Assembly (NCBI GenBank): GCA_916700875.1
Contig: CAKAKS010000031.1
Coordinates: 9,325,977 to 9,389,976 of the forward strand
DNA length: 64,000 nucleotides
Direction: 5' to 3'
DNA from: Sebastes aleutianus
Lineage: Eukaryota; Chordata; Actinopteri; Perciformes; Sebastidae
The notes below the pieces were generated by a model. That model made no database searches, was not told the origin of the DNA, and saw only the letters and a list, made by a program, of their open reading frames with translations. Both the position numbers and the translations under genes were made by a program. Shown in pieces: positions 60,110-64,000 of this stretch (position 1 is its first letter; the number at the start of each line of letters is the position of its first letter).

Positions 60110-61460
60110 AAAAAAAATCAATCAAATCAGGATTGCATTTAGCTGCGCACAATGTCTAAATAATGGGAAAAAATAAAAAAATAAATAAGTTAAATATATA
60201 CATATATACATACATACATACCTGCATATACACACAAATATATATATATACACACATACATACAGTACATACACATACATACTGTACATATCCATACAAA
60301 CCCATGTGTACATACATACATAATCATTACATATTCCCAAGAACCTTATATATTTGGGGTGCCATGTGGAGAGAAACAGAGCACCATATCAGATTGACAG
60401 CAAGCTAATATTGATAAATATAGAAATAGTAATAGTAATTCTATGAGATAAACAAATATACATGTATATATGCATACACACGCTCATATACCCACATGTT
60501 CATGCCCATACATACACGTATATATTGCATATAAACTGGTTACAATGCTAATTGGCATTGTATTTTACATTGTGGGAAAGCCTGTTTATTTACCTTGACA
60601 ATGATGTCCAACTTGTAAGGATCATGCATTTGTGGGATGAGCAGCACAGCTGATTATGTGGGTAGCGCCCAAGAAAAATTTGCCAAAATGCTCTGCCAAT
60701 GGTAAACAGTCTAATAAGGCTACCAGGAAGCCTGCAATGACTGCCCTTCACCCGCTACTGAGGCTCCTGACGGTGTATTAAATGAATAAAGTGTAAAATA
60801 GCTAACATGTCTTGTTTGTTCCTTGTTACCGATAGAGAGTTCAATCATCCAATCCACCAAACAACTCAAAACAAGACTCAACACCAACAGCAGAATACAC
60901 TGTTTACCATTGGCAGAGCATTTTGGCACATTTTTCTTGGGCGCTACCCACATAATCAGCTGTGCTGCTCATCACACAAATGCATGATCCTTACAAGTTG
61001 GACATCATTGTGAAGGTAAATAAACAGGCTTTCCCACAATGTAAAATACAATGCCAATTAGCATTGTAACCAGTTTATATGCAATATATACGTGTATGTA
61101 TGGGCATGAACATGTGGGTATATGAGCGTGTGTATGCATATATACATGTATATTTGTTTATCTCATAGGATTACTCTTACTATTTCTATATTTATCAATA
61201 TTAGCTTGCTGTCAATCTGATATGGTGCTCTGTTTCTCTCCACATGGCACCCCAAATATATAGGGTTCTTGGGAATATGTAACGATTATGTATGTATGTA
61301 CACATGGGTTTGTTTGGATATGTACAGTATGTATGTGTATGTACTGTATGTATGTATGTATGTATGTATATATGTATATATTTAACTTATTTATTTTTTT
61401 ACATTATTTAGATATTGTGCGCAGCTAAATGCAATCCTGATTTGATTGATTTTTTTTTTT
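60110..61460. repeat. 1.35-kb palindrome with about 0.6-kb arms
   Basis: Left arm 60110-60710 and right arm 60899-61460 are reverse complements with few mismatches; the size difference comes mainly from the TATG/CATA microsatellite in each arm. The loop is 60711-60898. Landmarks: GATTGCATTTAGCTGCGCAC at about 60131 pairs with GTGCGCAGCTAAATGCAATC at about 61418; CCATGTGGAGAGAAACAG at 60363 pairs with CTGTTTCTCTCCACATGG. The inner 190 bases of each arm match the family P element at 8990-9392. Confidence 0.92.
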
Positions 61461-61592
61461 GTTGGACATCATTGTGAAGGTAAATAAACAGGCTTTCCAA
61501 CAATGTAAAATACAATGCCAATAAGCATTTTTACAACAGAGAAATAATCCACCAAACACAAGTTTCAGAACTTTTTTTCCCCCAGTTTATAT
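61461..61592. mobile_element. Family P element, right half
   Basis: GTTGGACATCATTGTGAAGG ... AACAGAGAAATAATCCACC ... CACAAGTTTCAGAAC matches the right end of 8990-9392 and directly adjoins the palindrome. Confidence 0.75.
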
Positions 61593-61740
61593 ATACACAC
61601 ACATACATATACCCACATTCATGTACTGTACATATAAATAAGATAAAGTGGGTAAAGATAGGATGGTAGTTTACATCATGTCCATCCATCCTATCATTAG
61701 GTAATGCCAACCTTCCTCCTTCCTCAGCACTAGACCAGAG

Positions 61741-61760
61741 AGAGGTGCTCTGACAGGCGC
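61741..61760 (+). promoter_or_regulatory. NRF1-type promoter motif
   Basis: GCGCATGCGC, the palindromic consensus bound by nuclear respiratory factor 1, lies at 61757-61766 (extending just past this entry) next to a G/C-rich stretch. This site is typical of TATA-less housekeeping promoters. Confidence 0.6.
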
Positions 61761-61900
61761 ATGCGCAGTGGGCGTCTCAGCGGGTTGGTCGGGTCTAGTG
61801 TTTACAGCTCGGCTGGATGCTGCTGGCTGCTGATGTTATTGGGGAAAGTGCAATGTTGTGCCAACCTCCACTGGAACAAATACATCCGTGGGAATAAAGG
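61761..61900 (+). CDS. First exon of an unidentified gene (partial)
   Basis: An open frame runs from ATG 61761 to a strong donor, AAAG|GTAAGC, with GT at 61901-61902. Because the first ATG overlaps the NRF1-type site, translation more plausibly begins at a later ATG (about 61830), giving MLLGKVQCCANLHWNKYIRG before the splice. I do not recognise this peptide. The exon may also be wholly 5' UTR. No second exon is evident before the window ends. Confidence 0.4.
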
Positions 61901-61901
61901 T

Positions 61902-62520
61902 AAGCTGTTTTTGCATTTTTGCACACGTAAAGTCACCGTAAAACGCGGCTGTCTCTTCAGTTATTACAACAAATCAACCCGTCTGTTGGTTGTTAAGTAG
62001 CAGGGTTAGCATGTTAGCTTAGCCAGCTAGCTACATACAGTAACGGCCTGTTTCCAGGCTTCAGAAAGGGCCAGTCAGCGGGTTTACTCACCAGCCTTCA
62101 CACCGCAGTTTGCTGTATGTTCACGGGACAGTTTGGTTAGTTTGTCACTGTGCAGTTTAACATTGTTGTCGCACTTTGACTCGATGGTCTGCTGAGAAGC
62201 TATCGTTGCTAGCGAACGGTTTATAACGGCTAACTGCTACATTAGCCTCGCCCAACGGTATACAACAATTAAATTAACTGACGCTAACCGTTAGTAACCG
62301 TTAGTAACCGTTAGTAACCGTTAATTAAGTAACCGTTAAAGAGCTGTGCAGATTTAAAATGAATGAATGGAGGCTGAACAGGCTGCATTGATGTGTAGCA
62401 GGTGTGCTTGTATCCAGATTAAGTGGTGCACCTGGTGAGACCAGAAAGCCAATTAAACCAGTAGTATATCTGTCTGATAAGAATAACCATGTTGAGAGCT
62501 GTGACTACTATGTGTTAAGC
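61902..62520 (+). other. Intron of the unidentified gene, with 12-bp tandem repeat
   Basis: Non-coding, CpG-containing at first. A 12-bp direct repeat, GTTAGTAACC plus GT-type units, about four copies, lies at 62284-62340. Confidence 0.5.
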
Positions 62521-62653
62521 AATATATATATATATATTCTCTATATTGGTTTCCCTAATTTATTTGTCACATTTCAGCTCAGATCGAAATGACAACTATA
62601 TATGCTCTGTTTTTGTTTTCAACATACAGTGTATAGGCTGATAGTACGGTTTA

Positions 62654-62912
62654 TAACCCACTTACTAGACTGTACATATTACATTTATTTATTGTACATA
62701 CTACATTTATTTATTGACGGACTGTACACACTATGTTCACCCATTCACTCTGTATCTTTTATATCTCTATTATTGTTTTTATAATTTTTTTATACCTTTA
62801 CCTATCCTGTCTTTCACTCTGTTTGCTGATGTTGCTGCTTTGACACCTGAATTTCCCTTGGGGGATTAATAAAGGTTCATCTTATCTCATCTTATCTTAT
62901 ATTATCTTATCT
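62654..62912 (+). mobile_element. LINE 3'-tail insertion in unit A
   Basis: Runs through TTGCTGCTTTGACACCTG and TTTCCCTTGGGGGATTAATA into AAGG and TTATC-type repeats. 5'-truncated. The empty site GGTTTATTATGGTTAC is intact in unit B at about 63245. Confidence 0.75.
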
Positions 62913-63408
62913 TATTATGGTTACTGATCTGGGATTTCCTGTGGCATATTTACATATTCAGTAATAGTCTTCAGAATGCACTGATGATCACATTAACCAG
63001 TCTCTTATGCACCATGGTAGCGTACTACATACAGAACATATCGCTAGTTCATTTTGACATATATATAATAAAGACATGTACAATTAGACATGTTATTAGA
63101 CATGTACAATATTTGTAGACATGTACAATATTTTCTCCATATTGGTTTCCCTAATTTATTTGTCACTGTTAATATTTCAGCTCAGATCAAAATGAAAACT
63201 ATATGTGCTCTGTTTTATGTGTTATGTGTATAGGCTGATGGTATGGTTTATTATGGTTACTGATCTTTGATTTTCTGTGGCATATTGACATATTCAGTAA
63301 TAGTCTTCAAAATGCACTGATGATCACATTAACCAGTCTGTTTCTTATGTACCATGGGAGCTTACTACATACATACCGGTAGTTCATTTTGACATATATA
63401 ATAAAGAC

Positions 63409-63557
63409 ATAAGATAAGATAAGATGAACCTTTATTAATCCCCGGAGGGAAACTCAGGTGTCAAAGCAGCAACATCAGCAAACATCAGCAAACAGAGTGA
63501 AAAACAGGAGAGGTAAAGGTATACAAAAATTATAAAAACAATAATAGAGATATAAGA
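63409..63557 (-). mobile_element. LINE 3'-tail insertion in unit B
   Basis: Reverse orientation: AAGATAAGATAAGATGAACC, TTTATTAATCCCCGGAGGG, TGTCAAAGCAGCAACATC. The empty site in unit A reads AAAGACATGTACAATTAG at about 63070. Same family as 62654-62912. Confidence 0.75.
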
Positions 63558-63570
63558 GATGTACAATTAG

Positions 63571-64000
63571 AAGAAATCACACAACAACATTGAAAGCTCA
63601 ATAGCTTAGTTTAGGCTACTTTAACTCACTTAATGATTTTTTGGGGTTGATTGTTATATCAACACAAGATGAAACCATTCAGTGTATATATAGGCTTTGG
63701 CAGAGTGTAAAAAAACTGTATTAGTGACTGGACTGACTGGAATTTAACTTTTGAATCTTTCTTAAGTTAAGTAATTTGGCACAGAGAGCATTTAATCCAA
63801 GCTATGTTTTTGTTAGTTGAAGTTCTGTTATTGTCACATGATGAGGGAGGGACCAGCAGGGATTGTTTTGAGAAGTCTCTGCGGTGGCGTGAGTGTCTGT
63901 CTGACATGTCTGCTGTGAAGCATAGCCTGAATTAGGGCTGTACGTTATGAGGAAAATATGCAATTGTTGTATATCGCGATAATGATATTACTTACGATAA
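63571..64000. other. Unassigned; possible hAT-like end at the window edge
   Basis: From about 63933, TTAGGGCTGTACGTTATG and ATATCGCGATAATGATATT resemble the left end of a common fish hAT-like repeat, cut by the window border. The rest shows nothing that I can support. Confidence 0.4.

Larger units (their letters stand above)
62535..63570. repeat. Tandem duplication with two LINE-tail insertions
   Basis: Unit A (62535-63075) and unit B (63131-63570) share CATATTGGTTTCCCTAATTT-type text, AGGCTGATAGTACGG / AGGCTGATGGTATGG, GGTTACTGATCT, AATGCACTGATGATCACATT and TAGTTCATTTTGACATATAT. Unit A is interrupted at 62654-62912 and unit B at about 63409-63557 by LINE-like tails in opposite orientation. 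Each unit keeps the other's empty site. Confidence 0.85.

Overview
The window is vertebrate nuclear DNA from a ray-finned fish, most likely a percomorph-type teleost. The evidence is intron-rich genes with GT-AG splice sites, an rc3h2 gene beside a zbtb26/zbtb6-type gene (the human RC3H2-ZBTB6-ZBTB26 neighbourhood on 9q33), long CA/CT/ATT microsatellites, and a dense load of short fish DNA transposons. Species cannot be settled from sequence reading alone.

Layout. 1-9.6 kb is gene-poor: dispersed repeats, two copies of a terminal-inverted-repeat (TIR) element with an internal 27-bp minisatellite, a tRNA-derived SINE and small non-autonomous transposons. About 9.66-10.17 kb looks like a promoter and 5' exon region, with good splice donors on the minus strand and a weaker one on the plus strand. 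17.25-19.62 kb holds a two-coding-exon BTB/four-C2H2-finger transcription factor on the plus strand (zbtb26, or its sister zbtb6), with a TTAA-flanked MITE in its intron. 20-33 kb is repeats plus two candidate 5' exons (about 26.4-26.76 kb and about 33.1-33.17 kb) lying upstream of rc3h2. 36.28-53.35 kb is the complete coding region of rc3h2 (Roquin-2), resolved here into 19 coding exons encoding about 1150 residues, with a probable 3' UTR to about 58.07 kb. 58.4-59.2 kb is a decayed minus-strand L1-type LINE. 60.11-61.46 kb is a 1.35-kb near-perfect palindrome. About 61.76-61.90 kb is the first exon of an unidentified plus-strand gene behind an NRF1-type promoter site. 62.5-63.6 kb is a tandem duplication carrying two independent LINE-tail insertions.

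Function. The two recognisable genes are regulatory: a BTB-zinc-finger DNA-binding factor and an RNA-binding RING/ROQ/CCCH protein that promotes decay of mRNAs with stem-loop elements. They are same-strand neighbours, each with its own promoter, and nothing shows that they work together. The main biological interest lies in the mobile-element architecture: at least five TTAA-flanked MITE families, hAT-like elements with target duplications, elements nested inside one another, and two TIR families whose copies differ mainly in the length of an internal minisatellite. No tRNA or rRNA gene, CRISPR array or prokaryotic operon was seen.
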